Shown here in pieces: positions 52,376 to 60,876 of a stretch of 64,000 nucleotides of DNA (position 1 is its first letter; each line of letters begins with the position of its first letter). The position numbers were made by a program, and so were the translations under genes. The DNA comes from Dactylosporangium siamense. GTDB taxonomy: Bacteria; Actinomycetota; Actinomycetes; Mycobacteriales; Micromonosporaceae. The notes under the pieces are model-generated. The model was not told the DNA's origin and did not search any database. It worked only from the letters and a program-made list of their open reading frames with translations. The stretch covers positions 1-64,000 of the forward strand of contig NZ_BONQ01000029.1 in the NCBI RefSeq assembly GCF_016862795.1. The letters are read 5' to 3'.

Positions 52376-53194
52376 TCAGGCCGGCTCCGGGGCGAGGCGG
52401 AACACCGGCCAGCCGATCTCGGTGCGCCAGTCCGCGGGTGTGGGACTGTCGCGGGGGCCGACCAGGTAGGTCTCGTCGACTGGGCCGTCGACCGCAAGGG
52501 CGTGCTCCACCACCCACGCTCCCAACCGGCCGTAGGTCACGTCGATGTCGTCGTGCCGGCCGGCGTGCACGGCGACGGCGACGTCGGCCGGTGGCAGCTC
52601 GACGATCTCGATGCGCCCCCGGGCGAGGGGTTCGCGGACCGGGCGGTACACCGTCATCGCCCCGGCGCCGGCGGTGAACAGCTCGTTGGCGTAGCGGCCG
52701 CCGGGCGGGCCGGTGCGCTCGGCCGGACCGAACGCGGCGTCCAGCTCGGCCATCGCGGCGTCGTACCACCGCGTTGCGTCCTGCAGTGTGACGTCGCCGC
52801 GGACCGCGACGACCGATCTGGCGGGCAGGGAGCGCAGCTCGACCCGGAAGTCGTCCTGCTCCGGGCGCAGCAGCCGGCGCAGCGACACCACGGCGGCCCG
52901 GGTCCGTTCGAGTTCCTCCTCCAAACGGCGCAGGTGCCCGGCGATGAGATCCGCGCGCCGCTGCGGGTCGTCGGCGGCGAGGATGGCCCGCACCTCGACC
53001 AGCGGCACGTCGAGCTCCCGCAACCGGTGGATGACCTGCGCGGACGGGATCTGCTCGGCGGAGTAGTAGCGGTATCCGGTGAACGGGTCGACCGCGGCCG
53101 GCTCCAGCAGGCCGCCCTCGTGATACCGGCGCAGCGTCCGCACGCTCAGACGGGTCAGCGTGGCGAACTCCCCGATGGTCATTCCTTGGCGCAT
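52376..53194 (-). CDS. MerR-family regulator with GyrI-like effector domain
   Basis: A 272-residue regulator. The winged helix (MTIGEFATLTRLSVRTLRRY) is followed by a coiled coil and a C-terminal GyrI/AraC-like small-molecule domain, the BmrR/TipA-like arrangement. ATG 53194 was chosen; ATG 53182 is an alternative. It is divergent from an SDR gene, with a MerR-type promoter between them. It probably responds to a hydrophobic cation or drug-like ligand, though that is a family inference. Confidence 0.85.
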   Translation of the reverse strand: MRQGMTIGEFATLTRLSVRTLRRYHEGGLLEPAAVDPFTGYRYYSAEQIPSAQVIHRLRELDVPLVEVRAILAADDPQRRADLIAGHLRRLEEELERTRAAVVSLRRLLRPEQDDFRVELRSLPARSVVAVRGDVTLQDATRWYDAAMAELDAAFGPAERTGPPGGRYANELFTAGAGAMTVYRPVREPLARGRIEIVELPPADVAVAVHAGRHDDIDVTYGRLGAWVVEHALAVDGPVDETYLVGPRDSPTPADWRTEIGWPVFRLAPEPA

Positions 53195-53204
53195 GCGTCC
53201 AGTC

Positions 53205-53235
53205 TTGACCCTCTCCCGGCGGGAGACTGCACGGT
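53205..53235 (+). promoter_or_regulatory. MerR-type promoter for the SDR gene
   Basis: TTGACC (53205-53210) is followed by the dyad TCTCCCGGCGGGAGA (53212-53226) and CACGGT (53230-53235), giving a 19-bp spacer. The -10-like box ends 6 nt before the SDR ATG at 53242, so transcription may start at the ATG. Confidence 0.6.
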
Positions 53236-53241
53236 TGACGC

Positions 53242-54111
53242 ATGGACCTTTCTCCCCCAATTACACCAAATTCGACGTGGTTCATCACCGGTGGGACGCC
53301 GGGTGGCTTCGGTCAGGCGTACGCCGACGCCGCCCTCGAAACGGGTGACCGGGTGGTGCTGACCGCGCGGCGCCCCGAGCAGCTGCGGGAGTGGGCGCGC
53401 CCGCACGGCGACCGGGTGCTGCTCCTGCCGCTGGACGTCACCGACGCGGCGCAGATCCGCGACGCGGTGGCCGCGGCCTCTCATGCCTTCGGCGGGATCG
53501 ACGTGCTGGTCAACAACGCCGGGCGCGGATGGTACGGCTCGATCGAAGGCATGGCCGAGGATGCGGTGCGCCACACGTTCGAGCTGAACTTCTTCGCCCT
53601 GCTCGCGGTGACCCGTGCGGTGCTGCCCGGCATGCGGGAACGGCGCCGCGGCTGGATCCTCAACATGTCCTCGGTCGCCGGCCTGCGCAGCGTGCCCGGG
53701 TTCGGCTACTACAGCGCCGCGAAACACGCGGTCGAGGCGGTGACGGCGGCCCTGCGCGAGGAGGTCGCCCCGCTGGGCATCCGCGTCCTGGCGATCGAGC
53801 CCGGAGCGTTCCGCACCAACGCCTACGCCGGCTTCGCCGACGAGCCGCTCACCGAGTCCATCCCGGCCTACCACGGGATGCTCGACGGCGTGCGGTCCGC
53901 GATGATCGACCAGGACGGCACCCAGCCCGGCGACCCGCTGCGCGGCGCCCGCGCGGTCATCGCCGCGATGGCCGAGGACCCACCGCCGCACCGGCTGGTG
54001 CTGGGCAGCGACGCCTACGACGCGGTGACGTCGACGCTCCGCGACGCCATGACCGACATCGCCAGGTCCGAGGCCGCCTCCCGCGCCGCCGACTTCCCGC
54101 CGAGCATGTGA
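53242..54111 (+). CDS. Short-chain dehydrogenase/reductase
   Basis: A 289-residue SDR. TGGTPGGFGQ is a modified cofactor motif, NNAG is intact, and the active site shows MSSVAG with YSAAK. It resembles the longer SDRs that reduce ketones or aldehydes. Its promoter lies divergent to the MerR gene and has the MerR spacer layout, so induction by the regulator's ligand is likely. The substrate is unknown. Confidence 0.88.
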   Translation: MDLSPPITPNSTWFITGGTPGGFGQAYADAALETGDRVVLTARRPEQLREWARPHGDRVLLLPLDVTDAAQIRDAVAAASHAFGGIDVLVNNAGRGWYGSIEGMAEDAVRHTFELNFFALLAVTRAVLPGMRERRRGWILNMSSVAGLRSVPGFGYYSAAKHAVEAVTAALREEVAPLGIRVLAIEPGAFRTNAYAGFADEPLTESIPAYHGMLDGVRSAMIDQDGTQPGDPLRGARAVIAAMAEDPPPHRLVLGSDAYDAVTSTLRDAMTDIARSEAASRAADFPPSM

Positions 54112-54121
54112 GGCCGGATCC

Positions 54122-54322
54122 CTACCTCCGCTCGAGTGCGACGACCGCATCCAGCAGACAGTGCAGGCAGAGTTCGTAGCGGTCGGCGTCCACCCGGTCG
54201 AACAGCAGCTCATCGAGCGGCACACCGTCGGTCCGCTCCGGCTGGCCGGCGATCGCCAGCTCGGCCAGAACGGCAAGTTTGAGATCGTGCAGTGCCGTCG
54301 GCTCACTGTCCAGGGTGCTCAT
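54122..54322 (-). CDS. Small hypothetical protein
   Basis: A 66-residue helical protein starting with MSTLDSEPTALHD. It has two cysteines (ELCLHCLL) placed three apart. No family is recognised. The ATG at 54322 is the first clear start; the longer frame up to 54397 looks non-coding. Lies convergent to the SDR gene and divergent from the proline-rich protein. Confidence 0.45.
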   Translation of the reverse strand: MSTLDSEPTALHDLKLAVLAELAIAGQPERTDGVPLDELLFDRVDADRYELCLHCLLDAVVALERR

Positions 54323-54463
54323 CGCCCCTCCGGTTCCGACTCGGAGCGTGGACGGAAACACTGCCCACCCGGTGCCCGTTCCCGCCGGGCGCCGCACCGA
54401 CGCTCACCCGAAGGGATGAGTTACGGGCTCATGCACATGCATCTGAACCTGTACGGTGCTCGC

Positions 54464-55771
54464 GTGACGACGCCGCCCTCTCCCTCCGGGCCGAACCCGG
54501 ACGTTCCTGCGTGGGGCCCACCGAACACCCCCGCACCGGGCATGCCGACCTCCGGCATACCAGCGTCCGGCATGCCGATGCCCGGGCCACCCACCTCCGG
54601 CTTCCCCGCGTTCGGCCCGCCCACCTCCGGCTTCCCCGCGTCCGGCCCGCCCACCTCCGGCATTCCCGGGTACGGGCCGCCGGACCCGTTCGGGGCACAA
54701 CCCCCCGGTGCACCCAACTGGATGACGCCGCCTACGGGTCCCGTCATCGGCGGACCGGGCAGCTGGCCGAGCGGTTATCGGCCCCCATCCGGCAGGCCCG
54801 GCAGGTCGCGGAACAAGCTCATCGTCGGCGTCGTCGCCGTCGTGCTCCTGCTGGTGTGCGGTGTCGGTGGGGTCGCCGCGTTCGTCGGTGGTGACTCCGA
54901 CAAGACGCCGGCCGCCGTGGGCGCGACCAGCAGCGCGTCGGCGAGCCCCACGCCGAGCAAGGCGCCGGAGCCGATGACCTCCACCGCGTACCAGTCGGTC
55001 CTGACCGAGGTCGACGGGCTGCTGGGGCCGGCGTGGCAGCTGGTCGTCGCGGCGAAGAACCAGACGGCGACGACGGATGCCGTGCAGGCGCTGGCCGACG
55101 CGGTCAGGACGAGCGCGCCCAAGTTCGCGTCCCTCACCCCGCCGAAGGAGGCGGCCGCCGGCCACGAGCAGATCAAGCGGGCGTTCAACTCCTTCAGCAG
55201 CGACATCAGCGCGCTGGCCGGGGCCGTGAAGTCGGGCGAGTACTGCGCCGGCTCCTCGGCGGTCTCCCAGGTGACCAGCCTGCCCTCGGCGAACCTCCTC
55301 CGGGAGGCGGTCAAGGCCTTCGGGACCTCCTTCGCGTTCGGCGCGTGGCTGCCGGCACCGGTCGCCCAGCAGACCCGCACCCTCGCGAACGGCACCATGG
55401 TGAAGAAGGGGACCCTCAACGGCTCGGGCGAGTTCACGATCAACAACAACGGCAGCCAGACCGACGTCACCGTGAGCCTCGTCCCGAACGGCGGCAAGGT
55501 CGCGGCCTTCACGGTCTTCGTCTCGGCCGGCAAGACGTTCAAGGTCAAGAAGGTCAAGGACGGCAACTACCAGGTGTACATGAGCAGCGGCGTCGACTGG
55601 GACGCGGGCGTTGCCGGGTTCACCCGCTCCTGCGATTTCGAGAAGTTCGCGGACGTCTTCGAGTTCAAGACGACGAGCCGGCAGTACACCACCTGGGAGA
55701 TCACCCTCAAGGCCAGCGTCGGCGGCAACGCCGACACCGACCCGGTCAACCCCGGCGACTTCCCGCAGTGA
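54464..55771 (+). CDS. Proline-rich single-pass membrane protein
   Basis: A 435-residue protein. The N-terminal 100 residues are a Pro-Gly-rich tail with repeats such as PTSGFPASGP, followed by one membrane helix (KLIVGVVAVVLLLVCGVGG) and an extracellular domain of about 280 residues with no known name. A GTG at 54464 was chosen because TACGGT ends 6 nt before it, the spacing of a leaderless -10; ATG 54416 is an alternative. It may be a surface or cell-wall-associated protein. Confidence 0.7.
   Translation: MTTPPSPSGPNPDVPAWGPPNTPAPGMPTSGIPASGMPMPGPPTSGFPAFGPPTSGFPASGPPTSGIPGYGPPDPFGAQPPGAPNWMTPPTGPVIGGPGSWPSGYRPPSGRPGRSRNKLIVGVVAVVLLLVCGVGGVAAFVGGDSDKTPAAVGATSSASASPTPSKAPEPMTSTAYQSVLTEVDGLLGPAWQLVVAAKNQTATTDAVQALADAVRTSAPKFASLTPPKEAAAGHEQIKRAFNSFSSDISALAGAVKSGEYCAGSSAVSQVTSLPSANLLREAVKAFGTSFAFGAWLPAPVAQQTRTLANGTMVKKGTLNGSGEFTINNNGSQTDVTVSLVPNGGKVAAFTVFVSAGKTFKVKKVKDGNYQVYMSSGVDWDAGVAGFTRSCDFEKFADVFEFKTTSRQYTTWEITLKASVGGNADTDPVNPGDFPQ
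54597..54663 (+). repeat. 30-bp tandem repeats encoding Pro-Gly tail
   Basis: About two and a quarter copies of a 30-bp unit with the core CGGCCCGCCCACCTCCGGC, encoding FGPPTSGFPA-like ten-residue units. Preceding DNA from 54541 holds diverged forms. Confidence 0.6.
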
Positions 55772-55833
55772 CCACGGTCCGACCGGACCACTGACCGAAC
55801 GACACCCGTCGATCGGCCTATGCTGCCACGGCA

Positions 55834-55872
55834 GGTCGGGACCTATCCTGCTGTGAGTGGATGGTCCCGACC
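55834..55872. promoter_or_regulatory. Long inverted repeat upstream of the XRE-NB-ARC gene
   Basis: GGTCGGGACC (55834-55843) is the exact reverse complement of GGTCCCGACC (55863-55872), 19 bp apart. Each arm is itself almost a palindrome (GGTC...GACC). It ends 14 bp before the ATG at 55887 and could be an operator or an RNA hairpin that masks the ribosome site. Confidence 0.55.
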
Positions 55873-55886
55873 GGTAAAGGCGGCGG

Positions 55887-58268
55887 ATGGTCTTCGGCGC
55901 GGACGAGCAGGACCTGAGCAGCGCCGGGCGCGGCGTGGAAACGTTGGCGGAGCTGGCCGGCCTGCTGCGTGCCCTGCGGCGCCGGCACGCCCGCCGGTGC
56001 GGCGAGCGGGAGTTGTCCTACCGGACCCTCGCCGCCCGCACCGGCTGGTCGCACACCGCGGTGGCCGAGTACTTCACCGGCAAGACGCTGCCGCCGACGG
56101 ACCGGTTCGACGTCCTCGTCGACCTGCTGGGCGCCGGCCCGGCCGAGCGGGGCGCCCTGGCCACCGCCCGTGACCGCGTCCACGAGCGGCGCCGGGGCGA
56201 CACCCGCCCGCCGGACCCGCAGCCGGACCGGGCGGCGGCCGCCCCGGTGCCACGGCAGCTGCCGCCCGCGGTCCACCAGTTCAGCGGCCGGTGCCCGGAG
56301 CTTGCCGAGCTGACCGACCTGGTCGCCCGGACCCCGGCGACCGGGCCGGTCACGGTCGCGATCACCGGCACCGCCGGCATCGGCAAGACCGCCCTCGCGC
56401 TGCACTGGGCGCACCGGATGGCCGGCCGGTACCCCGACGGCCAGCTGTATCTCGACCTGCGCGGCTTCGACCCGAGCGGCGCGGCGATGCCGGCCGGGGA
56501 GGCCCTGAGCCAGCTGATCGACGCGCTCGGCGTGCCATCGCAACGGATCCCGCCGGACCTGGCGGCACGGGCGGCGCTGCTGCGCACCGCCCTTGCCGGC
56601 CGGCGGATGCTCATCGTCCTCGACAACGCCCGCGACAGCGCCCAGGCCCGCCCGCTGCTGCCCGGCACGCCGGGCTGCCTGGTCGTGGTGACCAGCCGCA
56701 ACCAGCTTCCCGGTCTGGTGGCCGCCGCGGGCGCGCATCCCGTGACGCTCGACCTGTTGGGCCCGGACGAGGCCACCGAGCTGCTCCTGCGCCGCGTCGG
56801 ACCGCACCGGGGCCAGGTGGAGCCGGCGGCGGTCGATGCCATCGTGGCCCGCTGCGTCGGGCTGCCACTCGCCCTCGCGCTGGTCGCCGCCCGCGCCGCC
56901 ACCCGGCCACGGGCCATGCTGTCGTCCCTCGCCGGCGAGCTGCGCGACGCCCGCACCCCACTCGACGCGCTGGACATCGACGAGCCGGACGGCGCGGTCC
57001 GGACGGTGTTCTGGTGGTCGTACCGCGCGCTGCGACCCGCCGCGGCGCGGCTGTTCCGGCTGCTCGGCCTGCACCCCGGCGGCAGCGTGTCGGTGTGGAC
57101 CGCCGCCGGCCTGGCCGGGCTGCCGGTGGATGGGACGCGGCCGTTGCTCGCCGAGCTGGTCCTGGCGAACCTGCTGACGGAGCACACCGGCGGCCGGTAC
57201 CACCTGCACGACCTGCTGCACGCGTACGCGACGGAACGGGCCACGGCGGAGGAACCGTCCGAGCAGCGGGCCGCCGCCGTGCACCGGATGATCGAGCACT
57301 ACCTGCACACCGCGCACCACGCCGACGCGCTCCTGGGCTCCCAGCGGGAGGAACTGATCCTCGACCGGCACGAGCCCGGGGTCGAGCCCGTCGCGGACCG
57401 CCGGGCAGCACTGGAATGGTTCACCACTGAGCAGCCCGTCCTGCTGGCGGCCGTGCCGCTCGCGGTGGCCGCCGGGCTCGACGCCACCGCGACCCGGCTC
57501 GCCTGGACGCTGACCACCTTCCTCGACTGGCGCGGGCACTGGACGGCCCTGGTCGAGGTCCAGCGGGCCGCGCTGGCCGCCGCCGAACGCATCGGTGACC
57601 TGGCGTTCCAGGCTTACGCGCGGCGCGGCCTCGCCCGGGCGCACACCCGCACCGGCCGCTACGCCACGGCCCACCGGCACCTGGCCGCCGCGCTGGAGCT
57701 GCACCACCGATGCGGCGACCCGATCGGGCAGGGTCAGACCCACCTCAGCATCGCGCTGGTCCTGGAGCGGGAGCAACGCTACGCCGAGGCGCTCGACCAC
57801 GCCCGCCGCGGGCTCGAGTCGTTCGGGACGGTCGACAACGGCCGGTGGAGGGCTCGCGCGCTGAACGTGGTCGGCTGGTATCACGCGCTGCTCGGTGACC
57901 ACGCCCGGGCGCTGACCTCCTGCCGCGCGGCGCTGGACCTGCTCCAGGACTTCGAGACCCCGGCCGATCACGTCTACACCTGGGACAGCATCGGTTTCGC
58001 CCTGCACCACCTGAACCGGTTCGACGAGGCCATCGCCGCCTACCGGGAGGCCCTCCGGCGCGGCCGGGACCTCGGCGACCGGCACGTCGAGGCGATGATC
58101 CTCGACCATCTCGGCGACGCACACCGCGCCGCCGGCGCCGTCGACGAGGCCCGGGCCGCCTGGCAGCGGGCCGCCGGCCTGCTCGACGAACTGCACCTGC
58201 CGGACGACCTCGAACAGGTCCACGCCCGGCTGGCAGCCATCGCACCACGCTCCCCGCAACCGGCGTGA
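55887..58268 (+). CDS. XRE-NB-ARC-TPR regulator
   Basis: A 793-residue regulator. The N-terminal helix-turn-helix (ELSYRTLAARTGWSHTAVAEYFTGK) is an XRE-like DNA-binding domain. NB-ARC follows with Walker A GTAGIGKT, Walker B MLIVLDNARD, VVVTSRNQLP and a GLPLALAL segment. The C-terminal part is a TPR array. The layout is that of AfsR-like or STAND regulators that couple ligand or kinase input to transcription. An inverted repeat sits in front of it. Target genes are unknown; the membrane hydrolase gene downstream is convergent. Confidence 0.85.
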   Translation: MVFGADEQDLSSAGRGVETLAELAGLLRALRRRHARRCGERELSYRTLAARTGWSHTAVAEYFTGKTLPPTDRFDVLVDLLGAGPAERGALATARDRVHERRRGDTRPPDPQPDRAAAAPVPRQLPPAVHQFSGRCPELAELTDLVARTPATGPVTVAITGTAGIGKTALALHWAHRMAGRYPDGQLYLDLRGFDPSGAAMPAGEALSQLIDALGVPSQRIPPDLAARAALLRTALAGRRMLIVLDNARDSAQARPLLPGTPGCLVVVTSRNQLPGLVAAAGAHPVTLDLLGPDEATELLLRRVGPHRGQVEPAAVDAIVARCVGLPLALALVAARAATRPRAMLSSLAGELRDARTPLDALDIDEPDGAVRTVFWWSYRALRPAAARLFRLLGLHPGGSVSVWTAAGLAGLPVDGTRPLLAELVLANLLTEHTGGRYHLHDLLHAYATERATAEEPSEQRAAAVHRMIEHYLHTAHHADALLGSQREELILDRHEPGVEPVADRRAALEWFTTEQPVLLAAVPLAVAAGLDATATRLAWTLTTFLDWRGHWTALVEVQRAALAAAERIGDLAFQAYARRGLARAHTRTGRYATAHRHLAAALELHHRCGDPIGQGQTHLSIALVLEREQRYAEALDHARRGLESFGTVDNGRWRARALNVVGWYHALLGDHARALTSCRAALDLLQDFETPADHVYTWDSIGFALHHLNRFDEAIAAYREALRRGRDLGDRHVEAMILDHLGDAHRAAGAVDEARAAWQRAAGLLDELHLPDDLEQVHARLAAIAPRSPQPA

Positions 58269-58299
58269 ATGCCGCCCGTGGCGGCGACGCGGTTGACGA

Positions 58300-59907
58300 T
58301 CAGACGAAGGCCAGGGCCACCACCACCGCGACGATCGCCAGTGCGGCGGTCACCGATGTCGTGCTCGGTGCGACGACGGCCGCGGCGAGCACGACCACGG
58401 CGAGACCGGTCAGGACGAGCAGGAGCACCGGCGACAGCCGGGACATCCTGCCGAGCAGTCCGCCGTCGCTGTCGACCAGCCCATCCGGGCGGTCCGCCAG
58501 TCCGGTGGTGATGTAGGCGGCGACATTGCGGCGACGTTCCGGAGTCGCGAGAGGTGCGCCGTGCCCGCCGGAGAAGAACGGCCACTGGATCGCCGGCGGC
58601 GCGTCGAGCTCTGCGAACCCGCCGAACCCCCCGTTACCGACGTCGTGCATCCGCAGGCCGCGCAGTCCCTGGGCGAGCAGGGCCACCGGGATGTCGCGAT
58701 TGCCGCGGTCACTGCGGATCTGGCCGATGCGGGGCGCCCGGCGCACGTCGCGCAGATAGGTGTGCCAGGGGAAGGTGGCCGGCAGGACGCTGCCGGCGAG
58801 GTACACCCGACGGAAACGCACGGCGGGCACCGTCTGCAACGCCCGGCCGAGCAGATACGTGCCGTTGCTGTGACCGACGAAGTGGAAGTTCGCCGTCGGG
58901 TGCTGGGCCACCTCGCCCGAGTACTGGTCCAGGAACCAGCGCACCTTGCGCCGCCGGGTGACCGGGAACGCGAAGGCCAGCGCCGAGAAGTACCGGTAGC
59001 TCGGCGTCACCACCCGCCACTGCGTGCCGGTGTCCTCCACCAGCTGCCGGACCTCCCGCACCCAACCATGGACACCGGCTCGGATCCCGTGCACGACGAA
59101 GACGACCTCGGTCGCCTCCCGCTTGACCGGCGGTGGCGTCGTCGGGTCCGGCGCCCCGAGGATGTAGGAGCGGAGCAGGAGATACCGGTTGTCGCGGTCC
59201 GGCCCGGCGACGTCGAGCACGTCGAAGTGCGCCGCGTCGGCCACCTCGACGTGAGCGGCGCGGGGGAACTGTTCGATGTCCCGGCTGTCCTCGCGCCGCA
59301 CCAGCCGGTCCGACGTGCCGAGGAACTGCACGACGAACGGCTGCCGGTCGGGGTGCTCCGCCAGGTGCCGCATCCAGGTGAGCCGCAGGTCGGTGACGAA
59401 CGGCGCCCCGGCCAGCGCGTCCTTCCACGCGAAGCCGAACGGCGACGCCAGCGAGATCACCACCTTCTCGGCCAGCAGCCGCGGACCGCGGCGGCCGGAC
59501 TCCCACCGGGTCGAGAAGCCCCGGTTGATGCCCGCCATGAGCACGATCCGGGTCACCTTCGCCGCCCATGGGCGGGGCGCGTCACCGGAGAACGCGCCGC
59601 ATCCGTCGAGCCAGGCCCACCGCACCACCAGCGCGCCAAGGCTGCTGCCGAACAGGATGATCTCGTCGTACGGGCTGTCCCGCGCGGTTGCGGCGGCGTC
59701 GAGCTCGGCCAGATGCGCGGAAAGGTTGCCGGCGTAGCCCTCCAGGGTCCTTCCCCGGGTGTACTTCCCGAGGTGGCGGCCGTGGGCCGGCCAGGACAGG
59801 AACGTGTCGCCCTCGCATTCCGGCTCGGTCTCCAGCCGCGCCTTCAGCCCCTCCCACAGCAGCCGGGAGCCGGTGATCGCGGGCACGTACAGGAACAACC
59901 GACGCAT
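58300..59907 (-). CDS. Membrane-anchored tandem alpha/beta hydrolase
   Basis: A 535-residue protein with two alpha/beta hydrolase domains in one chain. The first (about 1-250) has Ser89 in GSSLG, with Asp200 and His227 as partners. The second (about 268-460) has the oxyanion start VVFVVHGIRAG and Ser347 in GHSNG. Two C-terminal hydrophobic helices (about 493-535) anchor it in the membrane. Both active sites look intact or nearly so. Convergent with the XRE-NB-ARC gene and next to a membrane protein. Substrates are unknown, and a lipid role is plausible from the anchor. Confidence 0.8.
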   Translation of the reverse strand: MRRLFLYVPAITGSRLLWEGLKARLETEPECEGDTFLSWPAHGRHLGKYTRGRTLEGYAGNLSAHLAELDAAATARDSPYDEIILFGSSLGALVVRWAWLDGCGAFSGDAPRPWAAKVTRIVLMAGINRGFSTRWESGRRGPRLLAEKVVISLASPFGFAWKDALAGAPFVTDLRLTWMRHLAEHPDRQPFVVQFLGTSDRLVRREDSRDIEQFPRAAHVEVADAAHFDVLDVAGPDRDNRYLLLRSYILGAPDPTTPPPVKREATEVVFVVHGIRAGVHGWVREVRQLVEDTGTQWRVVTPSYRYFSALAFAFPVTRRRKVRWFLDQYSGEVAQHPTANFHFVGHSNGTYLLGRALQTVPAVRFRRVYLAGSVLPATFPWHTYLRDVRRAPRIGQIRSDRGNRDIPVALLAQGLRGLRMHDVGNGGFGGFAELDAPPAIQWPFFSGGHGAPLATPERRRNVAAYITTGLADRPDGLVDSDGGLLGRMSRLSPVLLLVLTGLAVVVLAAAVVAPSTTSVTAALAIVAVVVALAFV

Positions 59908-59969
59908 ACGCGCATGGTCGACCCATTACACAGCGTTGTCAGTCCAGTACCTGACGGGCCTGCAGCTCG

Positions 59970-60770
59970 TCAATCAGCGTCATCCAGGACCGCAAGCGGC
60001 AGGGACGCCAGTTCATCGATACTGGTTGCGCGCACGTGGATGCCGTCCGGGGCCGACCACTGCCACTCCGGGCTCCCCACCGCCCAGATCTCGACCTGGA
60101 AACTCCCATCGACGACGGTCAGGGTGTTGGCGGTGCGGTCCCGGCGGACGGTGCAGTCGCGGCATCGCAACACCGACACCCACAGGTCGGCCGGTCCCCG
60201 CATGTCGACCTGGAGGAGCCGCCCCTCACCCCGCACGGCGACCACGGTGTAGCCCGGAATCACCGGCAACACCCGCGGCGCCGACGCGTAGGTCTCCTTG
60301 CGCCACCGGTACTGGGACGCGTCGTCGTAGGCGATCATCAGCGGTGCGGCCGCGACGACGAGGACGCTTGCGAGCACGCGGACCTTCCGCGACGCGCCCC
60401 GGCCGAACCCGACGCCGGCCGCGCCGTACATCAGCACGACGACCAGCGCCCAGCCCAGCCGCTGTTCGGTCACCGATTCGACCGGCCCGCTCGTGACCGC
60501 ACCGGCCAGCAGCACCACCCACATGACGAAGGGCGCGACGATCACCCAGGAATGCCGCCACGGCTCCGTTCCCCGGTCGAGGAGCGCCCAGACCACCACC
60601 CACCCGGCCGCCGCGGCGGCGAGCACGATCATCGGTCCGTACACGAGAAATACGATGAGACCGCCGAAGCCGCCCATGGTGGACAGGTCCGCCGCGAAGG
60701 CCCAGACCGACGCGACGATCGGCACGCTCGCACCGATGCCGACCAGACCCGCCCTTGCCCTGTCATCCAT
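59970..60770 (-). CDS. Hypothetical membrane protein
   Basis: A 266-residue protein with about four transmembrane helices in the first 150 residues and a soluble C-terminal part of about 110 residues with beta strands and a CxxC pair (RCRDCTVR). No family is recognised. ATG at 60770. It lies upstream of the tandem hydrolase gene on the same strand, 62 bp apart, and could be cotranscribed. Confidence 0.6.
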   Translation of the reverse strand: MDDRARAGLVGIGASVPIVASVWAFAADLSTMGGFGGLIVFLVYGPMIVLAAAAAGWVVVWALLDRGTEPWRHSWVIVAPFVMWVVLLAGAVTSGPVESVTEQRLGWALVVVLMYGAAGVGFGRGASRKVRVLASVLVVAAAPLMIAYDDASQYRWRKETYASAPRVLPVIPGYTVVAVRGEGRLLQVDMRGPADLWVSVLRCRDCTVRRDRTANTLTVVDGSFQVEIWAVGSPEWQWSAPDGIHVRATSIDELASLPLAVLDDAD

Positions 60771-60797
60771 TGGCGTCAGCGTGCCCGGCCGACGTCC

Positions 60798-60823
60798 GAT
60801 CCCGCGACAGCAGGCGCGGGATC
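60798..60823 (-). terminator. Hairpin after the DUF1963-like gene
   Basis: GATCCCGCG (60798-60806) and CGCGGGATC (60815-60823) form a perfect 9-bp stem with an 8-nt loop, downstream of the DUF1963-like gene on the minus strand. Likely ends the TetR operon. Confidence 0.5.
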
Positions 60824-60876
60824 TTCACAACATCATCACCCGCCCGGCTGCACCCGCGCCGGAGCCGGACGACGTG

